From positions 806,001 to 870,000 of the forward strand of contig VISH01000001.1 in NCBI GenBank assembly GCA_007827375.1: a stretch of DNA of 64,000 nucleotides. The letters run 5' to 3'. The position numbers were made by a program, and so were the translations under genes. Of the stretch, positions 8,691 to 17,735 are shown piece after piece. Under the pieces are notes generated by a model. It was not told the origin of the DNA. It searched no databases and saw only the letters and a program-made list of their open reading frames with translations. Source of the stretch: Alteromonadaceae bacterium 2753L.S.0a.02. Lineage in GTDB: Bacteria > Pseudomonadota > Gammaproteobacteria > Pseudomonadales > Cellvibrionaceae. Positions within the stretch are counted from its first letter, which is position 1; each line of letters begins with the position of its first letter.

Positions 8691-11054
8691 TTGTTTCGAT
8701 TTAAACGCGGATTTAAAGCTTTATTGACAGGTTTATTCATCCTGTTTGTGAGTGGTTGTGCAACCTTCGGGGGAATGAAACTTTACGATTTATACGGTCC
8801 ATCCGAACCGCGCAATCGTGAAGTCTCGACTTTGCCAGTGGGGCATGTGGACTACTGGCGTGATGTCTCCCCAATACTGGAAAACCGCTGTGTGGTTTGC
8901 CATGGCTGTTACGATGCACCCTGCCAGCTAAAGCTGGGGTCTATTGAGGGAATCGATCGGGGTGCCACTTCCGAACTTGTTTATGCCAATCGAATTTTCG
9001 AGGCCGATCCCACGCGCTTGTTTATTGATGCGCAGTCCACTGCGGGTTGGCGCGATAAAAGTTTTCACCCGGTACTCAACGAGCATAATCAAACCCCGGA
9101 GGCCAATCGCCGAGCGGGCGTCATGTATCAACTTCTGCAGCTAAAGACTCGTAATCCCTTACCACAGCAGGCTGTCCTCGGGGAGGCGTTTGAATTCGGC
9201 ATTGACCGTGAATTAACTTGCCCAAAAGAAGATGAGGTTGATCGATTTGCAGAAAAACATCCACTGTGGGGCATGCCTTATGCGCTGCCCGGCTTAAACC
9301 CACAGGAGCAAAACACGCTGGAAGCCTGGCTCGAGCAGGGGGCGACCCATACGGCTCGACAGGCGCTGCCTGTGGAATATCACGAGGCCGTTGCACAGTG
9401 GGAGCAGTTTTTAAACCAGGATTCGCTCAAGGGCAGGCTCGTGAGCCGTTACCTTTATGAGCATTTATTTTTAGCGAATCTCTATTTTGATGCACTGGAC
9501 CACAGGCGGGTTTTTAAACTGGTACGCTCCAGTACGCCTCCGGGCCAGCCCATTGATGTTATACCGAGCCGACGGCCCTATGACGACCCTGGCGTGGAGC
9601 GGGTGTACTATCGGCTGCGTGAATATAATGCGGCAATCGTCGCCAAAACCCATATGCCTTATGCGCTCAGTGCGGCACGAAGGCAACGTTGGCAACAGTT
9701 GTTTTTCGATGCAGATTACGTGGTCGATAAACTGCCAGGCTATGATCCCGAATTTGTCGCCAATCCATTCGTGCAGTTTTTTCAGATACCGGTGACTTCC
9801 CGTTACCAGTTTATGTTGGATGAAGCCCAGTACACGGTGATGGGTTTTATCAAGGGGCCGGTGTGCCGGGGGCAGGTGGCGCTTAACGTGATTAATGATC
9901 ACTTCTGGGTGCTTTTTGTAAAACCCGATGAAACACAAAACACGATTTTTACCGACTTTATTCGTGAAAACTATGCCACCCTGGAAATCCCCACCGAGAA
10001 GGGATCGATATTCAGGCCTTTGAGTGCCTGGCGTAAGTATTCGAAGAAGCAGCGTGAGTTTTTAAGCAAGCGCGACGAGTATCTGGTCACTCAGGTCTCT
10101 CAGCGGGTGAAGCTGAACACTGATCTCATTTGGGATGGTGATGGTACAAATGATAACGCTGCGCTCACTGTATTTCGCCATTTTGATAGCGCTACGGTGG
10201 AAAAGGGCTTGATTGGTGGCGAACCCGATACAACCTGGATTATGGGTTATTCGGATATTGAACGTATTCACTATCTACTGGTTGCTGGTTACGATGTGTA
10301 TGGCAACCTTGGCCATCAGTTGTTATCACGGCTTTATATGGATTTTCTGCGCATGGAGAGCGAGGCCAATTATTTATTGCTGCTTCCCCAGGAGACGCGG
10401 AAAGCATTAAGAGCAAAATGGTATCGAGGTGCTGATGAGGAATTAATGCAGTACTTGCAGTCACCGGAATTTGAGGCCGCCCATCGCAATCCAGATATTG
10501 CTTTTACAAGCGATGATCCCGAGCGGGAATTGCGAGCACTGATACACAAGAAGTTAGCGCCGGTGTTGTCACACAAGAGAGATCTCTCAGAGTTGCAGGA
10601 CACTAAGCTCAAACAATCGCTATTGAAATTGAATGACTTGCCGGGGCTGGATATTCTGCAAATGCCAGAGAGTGCGAATATTCTGATTGAAACGGATCAG
10701 GGTGATCAATTCTTTACCCTGCTGAAAAACAAAGCGCACCTGAATATGACCTCGATGTTTGGCGAGCAGGATAACCGCGTTCCGGAAGAAGATAATCTGG
10801 TGATACTGCGTGGCTTTGTTGGCAGTTACCCCAATGTGTTCTTTAAGCTAAAACAGCAAGACGCTGAGGAATTTGTCAACGCTGTGGCGCATACGGCAAA
10901 TGCACAAGACTATAAAGCCTTGCTTGATCAATTTGGAGTACGCCGCACAGATCCCTTGTTTTGGACCTACAGCGACAGGGTTCATGAAGGTTATCGCCAG
11001 TCCGAGCCCGATGACTACGGCTTACTGGATTACAATCGAATTGAGAACCGGTGA
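8691..11054 (+). CDS. cti: Fatty acid cis/trans isomerase (Cti)
   Basis: 787-residue protein with the marks of Cti, the periplasmic heme enzyme that converts cis to trans double bonds in membrane phospholipids under solvent or heat stress. The heme motif CVVCH lies at residues 67-71, followed by the family's GCYDAPCQL. The N-terminus has a basic start, hydrophobic core and VSGC at 20-23, so it may be a lipoprotein. The start is a TTG at 8691, chosen because AGGAG (8678-8682) sits at normal spacing and the signal sequence begins there; no ATG is available before the lipobox. Length matches the family. It stands alone; the repeat zone begins directly downstream. Confidence 0.9.
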   Translation: MFRFKRGFKALLTGLFILFVSGCATFGGMKLYDLYGPSEPRNREVSTLPVGHVDYWRDVSPILENRCVVCHGCYDAPCQLKLGSIEGIDRGATSELVYANRIFEADPTRLFIDAQSTAGWRDKSFHPVLNEHNQTPEANRRAGVMYQLLQLKTRNPLPQQAVLGEAFEFGIDRELTCPKEDEVDRFAEKHPLWGMPYALPGLNPQEQNTLEAWLEQGATHTARQALPVEYHEAVAQWEQFLNQDSLKGRLVSRYLYEHLFLANLYFDALDHRRVFKLVRSSTPPGQPIDVIPSRRPYDDPGVERVYYRLREYNAAIVAKTHMPYALSAARRQRWQQLFFDADYVVDKLPGYDPEFVANPFVQFFQIPVTSRYQFMLDEAQYTVMGFIKGPVCRGQVALNVINDHFWVLFVKPDETQNTIFTDFIRENYATLEIPTEKGSIFRPLSAWRKYSKKQREFLSKRDEYLVTQVSQRVKLNTDLIWDGDGTNDNAALTVFRHFDSATVEKGLIGGEPDTTWIMGYSDIERIHYLLVAGYDVYGNLGHQLLSRLYMDFLRMESEANYLLLLPQETRKALRAKWYRGADEELMQYLQSPEFEAAHRNPDIAFTSDDPERELRALIHKKLAPVLSHKRDLSELQDTKLKQSLLKLNDLPGLDILQMPESANILIETDQGDQFFTLLKNKAHLNMTSMFGEQDNRVPEEDNLVILRGFVGSYPNVFFKLKQQDAEEFVNAVAHTANAQDYKALLDQFGVRRTDPLFWTYSDRVHEGYRQSEPDDYGLLDYNRIENR

Positions 11055-11110
11055 CACTTACAGCTTAGCTGTGGGGTAGCCTTCCCCCACCTAAAAGGTA
11101 CCCCATTGAT

Positions 11111-11572
11111 GCTTTTTTCAGCAGCGGGGTACCTCCGAACTGGAACTTTCATGCTTTTAGCTCCATCGTTGCAGCTTGGAGCTACTCCTTTCAAGCTTTT
11201 AGCTCCGTCCTTGCAGCTTGGAGTTACCCCTTTCAAGCTTTTAGCTCCGTCGTCGCAGCTTGGAGCTACCCCTTTCAAGCTTTTAGCTCCGCCGTTGCAG
11301 CTTGGAGATCCTCCTTTCATGCTTTTAGCCCCGCCGTTGCAGCGTGGAGATCCTCCTTTCATACTTTTAGCTCCGCCGTTGCAGCTTGGAGATCCTCCTT
11401 TCATACTTTTAGCTCCGCCGTTGCAGCTTGGAGATCCTCCTTTCATACTTTTAGCTCCGCCGTTGCAGCTTGGAGATTCTCCTTTCATACTTTTAGCTCC
11501 GCCGTTGCAGCTTGGAGATTCTCCTTTCATGCTTTTAGCTCCGCCGTTGCAGCTTGGAGATTCTCCTTTTCC
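11111..11572. repeat. 42-bp minisatellite, ten units plus one degenerate unit
   Basis: Ten head-to-tail 42-bp units run from 11153 to 11572, each like GCTTTTAGCTCCGCCGTTGC followed by AGCTTGGAGATCCTCCTTTC plus two bases. A degenerate eleventh unit of the same length occupies 11111-11152. Units 1-3 share GCTAC/TTAC variants, 4-7 GATCC, 8-10 GATTC, so variants are clustered as expected from slippage or unequal exchange. There are no spacers, which excludes CRISPR. As 42 is divisible by three and units lack stops, both strands show long repetitive open frames that I do not consider genes. The array abuts the MITE-like element at 11571. Confidence 0.9.
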
Positions 11573-11859
11573 TCGTTCCCACGCTCCCGCGTGGGAATGC
11601 ATACCCAACCCAATAAAAATGCACATAAAGTAAAATCCCGTTACAAAACAACCGATCCATAGCAAGCCCATTCAAATCTATGCGCCGGTAATTTTTTCAT
11701 TCCCGTGTGGGAACGCATAACGAGGCTACGCGGTTGAACGTTGAACACTCATTGGGCCATGTTCTAGTGCTAGAGATTATGCGAGTGCGTATGGGTTGTT
11801 GAAAGCTTGTGCCGCTTGGTTGTTGGGATGCATTCCCACGCGGGAACGAGGGAACGAGA
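11571..11859. mobile_element. MITE-like element, copy 1
   Basis: 289-bp element with terminal inverted repeats of about 32 bp: left CCTCGTTCCCACGCTCCCGC..., right the near reverse complement ending at 11859 with three mismatches. An internal third copy of the motif (TTCCCGTGTGGGAACGCATA) lies near 11700. A second copy of the same length and nearly the same sequence is at 12692-12980. It has no transposase, so any movement would be in trans. The short frames through the ends encode SHAGAWER-type peptides, which I recall as common artefactual annotations of this repeat type. Confidence 0.8.
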
Positions 11860-11958
11860 GAACCCTGGTTGACTCAGAGTTCGGCAGATCAATTTGTTCC
11901 AGTTTTACGTTGTGATTGCTAACCGTAGTAAACATGGCCATTTAACGCTTCTCCGTTA

Positions 11959-12512
11959 TCATTTTGTATCTATTATTATTAAATCTCCCAGTACTACCGT
12001 ATCGAATAGTTTTTTTTCGGCCCATTCATTAGTGACTAGATAGGAGCTGCCTGCGACGTCCTCCTTTGTGGCCACAACATCTTTTTTCAGGTTAAGTAGC
12101 TGTCCGCTGCTGGGGTAGCGAACCCCAAGCCAATCTGTGTTGGTAAATTCCTGTGTTGACAATATCCAGAGGTAACTCATCTCCATCCAGTACATGTAGG
12201 CATAGGGGTTTCCTTGCTGTATTTGGACACATAGAAATGTTGTTTTCCGCTGGCATTCGGATTGCGTTCTGCAACGATGGCTGCTAGGTTTTGTTGGAAG
12301 GATGAAAAATTCGGCAAGTCTGTGATGGAGACTGATTTTGCTGCTTCTGTTGCCAATGCGTTGCCGCTGGAGCGTGTTTCTGATTGTTCGCAGGGGGTTG
12401 ATGTGCATGCGAAAATCAGACAGCAAAGGAATAGGGTGGTCAACGTTTTGTAAAAAAAGCACCACTGAGGAATGGAGCCTGGTCTGTCTTCGGGTTTGCT
12501 ATTGAGTGACAT
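11959..12512 (-). pseudogene. Frameshifted hypothetical lipoprotein
   Basis: Two minus-strand frames together read as one protein. The 5' part (from 12512) has a signal peptide with CCLIFAC lipobox and continues to about 12200; the 3' part continues in another frame as ...YAYMYWMEMSYLW... to the stop at 11959. The switch lies near GGAAACCCC at roughly 12195-12215. The intact product would be about 180 residues, an outer-membrane-type lipoprotein of unknown function. It lies between the two MITE-like copies, consistent with decay in a rearranging region; a sequencing error is the other explanation. Confidence 0.5.
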
Positions 12513-12691
12513 CCATCAGGTCCTTATTTGGATAAAAGTATGCTTTTGTTACTTTCCTGACTTTTTATCCGTATTGTTTAACGTATTGTTTAAAAAGTCT
12601 CGCACTGGATCAGAACAGCGTGTTCCTGCCGCGCGCGGATGGGGAAAACAACGCATCATGTTGGCATGGCCTTGTTGAAATTCGCAATTTT

Positions 12692-12980
12692 CCTCGTTCC
12701 CACGCTCCCGCGTGGGAATGCATACCCAACCCAATAAAAATGCACATAAAGTAAAATCCAGTTACAAAACAACCGATCCATAGCAAGCCCATTCAAATCT
12801 ATGCGCCGGTAATTTTCTCATTCCCGTGTGGGAACGCATAACGAGGCTACGCGGTTGAACGTTGAACACTCATTAGGCCATATTCTAGTGCTAGAGATTA
12901 TGCGAGTGCGTATGGGTTGTTGGAAGCTTGTGCCGCTTGGTTGTTGGGATGCATTCCCACGCGGGAACGTGGGAACTAGA
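12692..12980. mobile_element. MITE-like element, copy 2
   Basis: 289-bp direct repeat of the element at 11571-11859, differing at roughly ten scattered positions. The same terminal inverted repeats are present (CCTCGTTCCCACGCTCCCGC on the left; ATGCATTCCCACGCGGGAAC starting at 12949 on the right). The right end is slightly more diverged (ACTAGA instead of ACGAGA). The two direct copies could recombine and delete the 0.8 kb between them. Confidence 0.8.
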
Positions 12981-13371
12981 GACGGAATCCAAATAAGAAT
13001 TCGTTATTAATTAATCCTTATACAAGCTTTAAACACCGCACCGCGCGGGAGGCGCCTTTGGCTTATCCGCCCGACATGCCATCGTTTTATCCGGGTTACA
13101 GCCGTAAACCTTTGAAATTATCCCGGACAGTAGTGTGCGAAAGCAGGATTCCATCCAAGCCTCCCCCAAACCGCCATTGTTAGCCGCTAGCAAAGCGTTC
13201 GACTGCGTGGCGCACTAACCAACGCGAACCCCAGGGCGCCCAATGCCGCCAATCTTAAATACAAACTGGAGCGCCATATTAATTGGTGCTACATTAGCCT
13301 TATGTTGTGTGTGTATTAACCAACACCCGAGCGCCTAAAGCCCACGCCTGCTTTGATTGTTTTCCGTGAAT
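12981..13371. other. Intergenic region, no gene seen
   Basis: About 390 bases without a convincing frame. It contains GC-rich imperfect palindromes (for example around 13040-13060 and 13186-13225) and marks the left edge of the AT-rich island. I could not match it to a known repeat or attachment site. Confidence 0.4.
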
Positions 13372-13827
13372 ATGAAAGCACTAGTTAAAATTCTAATTCT
13401 AATATTCCCTGCTACATGTTTCGGGTCGGACTACATTCGTCTTTCTGTAGATGAATCAAGGAAAGTGCTAAAACAATGTACCAGATTCACGCCCAAACAA
13501 GACATTTCAAATTATTGGAAGGTGAGCGGATATTTAAGTGATTTAGTGGAAGAAAATATTACCAAAGTAAAAAATTTAGATCCGACTTATACACGCGGTA
13601 AGCAAACCCTACAAGAACTAAATAAATACGATTTTCAACTCGCAGGAGTTACGATTGGCGAGTTGAAATATATATACATAAATGCCGTCCAAAAGAGGGT
13701 GTGGCAAGGCAGCGGAACCAAAAACGAAGCCGTAGCAATCTGTGGTGGTGGAAATAATTCTTGGGGGGTTCTGTTTAATCCAGCCAACAAATATTTCACT
13801 CGGCTTACAATAAATGACAAACGTTAA
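13372..13827 (+). CDS. Hypothetical exported protein
   Basis: 151-residue protein not recognised. MKALVKILILIFPATCFG is a clear Sec signal peptide, which is why I prefer the ATG at 13372 over in-frame TTG 13357 and GTG 13366; no good ribosome site precedes any of them. The mature part has single cysteines at CTRF and AICGGG and a glycine-rich NNSWG stretch. AT-rich compared with cti, fitting an acquired origin. No neighbour within 350 bases suggests a role. Confidence 0.55.
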   Translation: MKALVKILILIFPATCFGSDYIRLSVDESRKVLKQCTRFTPKQDISNYWKVSGYLSDLVEENITKVKNLDPTYTRGKQTLQELNKYDFQLAGVTIGELKYIYINAVQKRVWQGSGTKNEAVAICGGGNNSWGVLFNPANKYFTRLTINDKR

Positions 13828-14196
13828 CGTAACAAATAACTGTACGAGGCCAGTGCTGCGTCCCTCAAATTGCACTTACCGAACGCAATGTGTGTAAATG
13901 TTTTTCACTCCGTTGGGTTTGGTGAGTGAGGTGTTTTGGGGTGACTGTAATAAGTCCGTTTTTGACCCAGAGCGGACATAGTACGTGACTATGGTATGGC
14001 AAATGTAAGGTCTGACCCTGCGCGTTTTCCCTGACCTTCATATATTAATTTACTAAACCCAGTATTTTTGCAGTAACCACTGCTAATTTAACTGGAAAAC
14101 ATTAAATTCGCAATTCAAAATAGTTATAGTAGTAAACGAAAGTGATTAGAGAGCTAATAGGGTACAACATACTTTATCAGTAGCAAATAGGGGGAA
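13828..14196. other. AT-rich intergenic region upstream of the DNA methylase
   Basis: About 370 bases without a gene. It ends in TAG followed by GGGGGAAATTATC, where GGGGGA could act as the ribosome site for the methylase that lacks an ordinary start codon. No clear terminator was seen after the exported protein. Confidence 0.4.
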
Positions 14197-14997
14197 ATTA
14201 TCAAACCATTCTTAAAGTGGGCCGGAGGTAAACGCTGGTTTGTTGCGAAGCATGCCGACCTAATACCACTAACCTATAATCGTTATATAGAACCGTTCTT
14301 AGGAAGTGGGGCAATGTATTTTCACATACAGCCTAAACATGCCCTAATAGGAGACATCAACACTAAGCTTATCGATACCTACCTTGCGATCAAAGATAAT
14401 TGGAGTTTGGTCTATCGTTACCTACGAGAGCATCATAACAATCATTCAGTAAATTACTATTATTCCATTCGTTCAAAAACGATGAGAAGCATATACAGCC
14501 AAGCAGCTCAGTTTATTTATCTGAATCGAACATGTTGGAATGGACTATATCGAGTAAATTTAAGTGGAAATTTTAATGTTCCCATCGGCACCAAGCACGA
14601 TGTTATATACGATGATGACTGTTTTTCATGTATTTCAGATCTGTTGAAAAACGCCATTATATATAGATCCGATTTCGAAGAGTTAATTGATTTATCAGAG
14701 AGGGACGATTTTTTGTTCATCGACCCTCCCTACACCGTCAAACACAACAATAACGGCTTCATAAAATATAACGAAAAGCTTTTTTCATGGGGCGATCAAG
14801 AACGGTTGTATTATGCGCTTGTAAGGGCAAGGCAGAGAGGGGCACACATTTTGGCTACCAACGCCTATCATCGCTGCTTGACAAGTTTATATAGAGATAA
14901 ATTTGATCTACTTAAAACCTCACGGAGGAGTGCGATAAGCAGTAAGGTATCGAGGCGCGCTAACTTTGAGGAGTTAATAATCTATAGCGGTGGTTAA
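14197..14997 (+). CDS. D12-class DNA N6-adenine methyltransferase (Dam-like)
   Basis: Transfers a methyl group from SAM to adenine in DNA. The N-terminal PFLKWAGGKR (residues 4-13) and YIEPFLGSG are the SAM-binding motifs of the D12/Dam class, and the catalytic DPPY is at 176-179. These essential N-terminal motifs lie upstream of the first ATG (14314), so that ATG cannot be the real start. The frame opens after a TAG at 14188-14190 with GGG GAA ATT ATC AAA and has no ATG, GTG or TTG, so translation would need ATT (14197) or ATC (14200), or the gene has lost its start. At about 266 residues it is near normal Dam length. It may be an orphan methylase or the modification arm of the operon that starts 153 bases downstream. 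Confidence 0.8.
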   Translation: MIKPFLKWAGGKRWFVAKHADLIPLTYNRYIEPFLGSGAMYFHIQPKHALIGDINTKLIDTYLAIKDNWSLVYRYLREHHNNHSVNYYYSIRSKTMRSIYSQAAQFIYLNRTCWNGLYRVNLSGNFNVPIGTKHDVIYDDDCFSCISDLLKNAIIYRSDFEELIDLSERDDFLFIDPPYTVKHNNNGFIKYNEKLFSWGDQERLYYALVRARQRGAHILATNAYHRCLTSLYRDKFDLLKTSRRSAISSKVSRRANFEELIIYSGG

Positions 14998-15149
14998 CTG
15001 CAAAACATTTGGGAAAGCACTTGCGCCCCTCCAAATATTAACAACCGTAGAATCTCGTTCGTAGGTTAAAATGGCGAACATTCATACACACTAGAAACCC
15101 ATATGGCCCATCACCTAAAAATATAGTAGTCAAAACAAGGAATATATAA

Positions 15150-16625
15150 TTGGCAGGTCGTTTTTTGCGTGCAGCATATCGTGTTTTAGAACTGAACGGA
15201 ACGCCAAAAACGGCTGCCGAAATAGTTGACATTGCAATAAAAAAAGGTTTTTTAGTAACCCAGGGGAAAACGCCTGGTCATACCATGCGCGCTCGATTGT
15301 CAGATGAAATCCGTAGATCGGGAACATCATCAATATTTTTGAGAGTTGGTCCTAATCGCTTCGCTTTAAGAGAGTGGGGGGAAAATGTAGAGTACCACGC
15401 AAGGCCATTCACAAAAAAAATACCGAAAGAAACAACAGTTTGCGTAGAGCGGAAGGAAATAGACAAACTGACCAAGGAAATGTTTGGTGTATTTCCGTAC
15501 CTCAATAAAGTTCGTAACTTTATAGAAAACAGAGAAAATCTACATTATATTCCACGCATTGAGGCTGAACAAAACACAAACTATAAACAACTTATCGCAT
15601 ATGTCGTTATTGAAATCGGTACGGGTGAGTACCTAACCTATATTCGAGGGAAATATTCGTCGGCACATAGAACGCTTCTACTTGGAAAGCGGAGTATAGG
15701 ATTTGGAGGCCATATCTTAGATATTGATGCCTATGATTTGTTCGACAGTGAAGATTCAGGGGCAAAGAGAGCGGCAATTAGAGAAATAACAGAGGAAATT
15801 TCTGGTATTGAGCTTGAATGCTTGGACATAGACGGTCTAATAGTGGATAACTCTTCTTATGAAGGGCAAAAACATATAGGTATTCTATTAATCGCACGCG
15901 CAAACGAAGCCACAATCCCCATTTCTAATGAGCTGTCCATTAACAACATTCAAATCTGCAACTATAAGGACCTCTGGGCGAACTATCATCAGATGGAGTT
16001 TTGGTCACAGTTAGTTGTTAGAAGACTCGCCGCCTTACACCGTCCAGACTGCATTTCAATAATTGTCCCCGCAAGCCCTCCGAAAAACAAAAGAACACTA
16101 GTAATTGTCGGCGAGATCGCATCTGGAAAAACCTCAGTATCAAAGGCGGTTGCAAATCGATTTAATGCAGATATTGTTTCAGCAAGCGAATGTATAGCGG
16201 AGCTAATTGGAATTAAAAAAAGAACAGAGAAAGCAAGAGAGGAATTCCAGGAAAAATCACTCAAATTTATATCACAGGAAAAAGGCCCATACCTACTTGC
16301 AAAATCAATTGCAGAAAAAATACCCATGCAGACAAAAATTTGTATTGTGGACGGGTTGCGCCAACTTAAAACCCTGAGCGAACTTAGAGGAATAGTGTCT
16401 GATTTGGTTGTTGTTTTTATAGACTGCCCTCGCGATAAGGCATTCGAAAACTATAAATCAAGATGGAAAGATGGCGAAATGTCTAGCTTTGCAGATGCTA
16501 GAGAACACTCGGTAGAGAGCGAAATTCCGCTATTTAGATACGAAGCGGATGCAGTCCTCAATAATGCGGGTAGTTTTCAGGATACAATAAATGTTTTTTA
16601 TAAATGGTTGGAGGGTATGACTTGA
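15150..16625 (+). CDS. HARE-HTH / Nudix / P-loop kinase fusion protein
   Basis: 491-residue three-domain protein. Residues 1-75 (AAYRVLELNGTPKTAAEIVD...) resemble the HARE-HTH winged helix, a domain known from proteins tied to DNA modification and restriction. Residues about 140-290 look like a Nudix domain of the COG4112 type: SIGFGGHI (182-189) and REITEEISG (211-219), with one extra residue before the Gly compared with the classic box. Residues 315-491 are a P-loop nucleotide-kinase-like domain: GEIASGKT (321-328), VDGLRQ (400-405), FIDCP (423-427). Start TTG at 15150 follows AAGGA. Its stop overlaps the next gene in TTGA. I infer a sensor or processor of a modified nucleotide linked to DNA modification; no such fusion with known function comes to mind. 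Confidence 0.75.
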   Translation: MAGRFLRAAYRVLELNGTPKTAAEIVDIAIKKGFLVTQGKTPGHTMRARLSDEIRRSGTSSIFLRVGPNRFALREWGENVEYHARPFTKKIPKETTVCVERKEIDKLTKEMFGVFPYLNKVRNFIENRENLHYIPRIEAEQNTNYKQLIAYVVIEIGTGEYLTYIRGKYSSAHRTLLLGKRSIGFGGHILDIDAYDLFDSEDSGAKRAAIREITEEISGIELECLDIDGLIVDNSSYEGQKHIGILLIARANEATIPISNELSINNIQICNYKDLWANYHQMEFWSQLVVRRLAALHRPDCISIIVPASPPKNKRTLVIVGEIASGKTSVSKAVANRFNADIVSASECIAELIGIKKRTEKAREEFQEKSLKFISQEKGPYLLAKSIAEKIPMQTKICIVDGLRQLKTLSELRGIVSDLVVVFIDCPRDKAFENYKSRWKDGEMSSFADAREHSVESEIPLFRYEADAVLNNAGSFQDTINVFYKWLEGMT

Positions 16626-17095
16626 GTACATACGAAGTTTATATATCTCGCAGTATGACTGCTAGCCAAGCAAATGGAGAACGATGGATCAATATATCTG
16701 GGCTTCAAACTATGCTGGATAATTTATCAGAAAGCTCGATAAAGGTTAATGTATTTGATCCTGGGGAGATAGACATTCCGGAAATGTATTACGAAAAACG
16801 CTACAACCTGTGCATTAACATGATACTAAAATCGAACTTGTTAATCGCAGACCTATCTAGTAGGTCCGGTATAGGAGTGGGCGCAGAGCTAATGCTCGCA
16901 AAACAGAAGGCCATTCCTATATTTGCTGTATGCCCTGAGCATTCATACTATAGAACTATGAGGACTACTAAACCAAATACAAATTCTGAATGGCAGCACC
17001 CTTTTGTTTTCGGCTTAGTTGACAAATTATTCTCAGATTATCGAGATTGTACTGAATTTTCCAAAGCTTTCTTTTTGAATGGAGGTGTATTATGA
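16622..17095 (+). CDS. Nucleoside 2-deoxyribosyltransferase-like protein
   Basis: 157-residue protein. The segment LLIADLSSRSGIGVGAELML resembles the nucleoside 2-deoxyribosyltransferase (and related SLOG/TIR-like Rossmannoid) signature, with Asp followed by a Gly-rich loop and a Glu in GAELMLA that would be the nucleophile, then the usual AKQKAIPIFAV strand. It may swap or remove a base from a nucleoside, or bind a nucleotide. I place the start at TTG 16622, six bases after GGAGGG and overlapping the upstream stop; the in-frame ATG at 16604 would overlap by 22 bases. The end overlaps the next gene by ATGA, so translational coupling is likely. Confidence 0.65.
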   Translation: MSTYEVYISRSMTASQANGERWINISGLQTMLDNLSESSIKVNVFDPGEIDIPEMYYEKRYNLCINMILKSNLLIADLSSRSGIGVGAELMLAKQKAIPIFAVCPEHSYYRTMRTTKPNTNSEWQHPFVFGLVDKLFSDYRDCTEFSKAFFLNGGVL

Positions 17096-17709
17096 GTAAT
17101 GGCGGATATGACTCTGGATACAAAAAATGCCCGTGCTATTGGGGGCAGGATCCAGCAAATCTTGTTTTAAAGGCTGCTGATATATTAAATGATTCTCGCG
17201 ATTTGAAAGCGATGGATTTTGGGTGTGGAGAGGGAAAAAATTCGTTTGCTCTAGCAAGTAGAGGGTTTAGCGTTGTGGCAATTGACTGCTCGGAATATGC
17301 CCTAAAAAATGCAACATCAAAACATTCATCTAAAAATATAATGTATCTGCAAGCATCGATAAATGACATAAAAGGACCATCAGACACCTATGATCTCGCT
17401 CTGGCCACTGGGAGCTTGCATTGCCTTGAAAACGAAGATCAAATTATAAAAGCAATAAGGACAATGCAAACAGTGACAAAGGTCGGCGGAATCAATGTGG
17501 TAACGGGGTTCGATTTGGGGCCGCACGATCTTTCTGGCCACCCCACAGATTTTCACCCAACATTATTACCGTATACTTTTTATTTAGGGCAGTATGAGGG
17601 ATGGAACATCATCGAGTCGAGCTCTACTGTGCAAGAGGATATTCATCCGGATAATGAAATTTCACACCATCACTCAATAACTAGACTTCTAGCTATCAAA
17701 ACGGCCTAG
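17092..17709 (+). CDS. Class I SAM-dependent methyltransferase (TehB-like)
   Basis: 205-residue Rossmann methyltransferase. Motif I is MDFGCGEGKNSFALASRG (residues about 41-58), motif II ends in IDCSEYAL, and DLALATGSLHCL is the motif IV region. The N-terminus YKKCPCYWG with two close cysteines is distinctive, and the C-terminus is His-rich (SHHHS). It should methylate a small molecule, possibly a nucleotide produced by the two upstream proteins; it has no NPPY or DPPY motif, so it is unlikely to be a DNA N-methylase. ATGA overlap with the upstream gene. Confidence 0.75.
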   Translation: MSNGGYDSGYKKCPCYWGQDPANLVLKAADILNDSRDLKAMDFGCGEGKNSFALASRGFSVVAIDCSEYALKNATSKHSSKNIMYLQASINDIKGPSDTYDLALATGSLHCLENEDQIIKAIRTMQTVTKVGGINVVTGFDLGPHDLSGHPTDFHPTLLPYTFYLGQYEGWNIIESSSTVQEDIHPDNEISHHHSITRLLAIKTA

Positions 17710-17735
17710 CAATACGATAAAAATTAGGAGCGACT

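Noticed and set aside
11071..11090. GTGGGG/CCCCAC hairpin after cti as a terminator
   Set aside because: The stem has six pairs and no T run; it may equally be part of the adjoining repeat zone.
11153..11572. CRISPR array
   Set aside because: Units are directly adjacent with no unique spacers, and no cas gene is present.
11030..11671. Long repetitive open frames on both strands across the 42-bp array
   Set aside because: The period is a multiple of three without stops, so frames are open by default; there is no ribosome site or signal and the peptides are pure repeat translation.
13181..13330. Integron attC-like palindromes near the exported protein gene
   Set aside because: The GTTAG/CTAAC pairs do not fit the R', L', L'', R'' order of attC, and no integrase is in the window.
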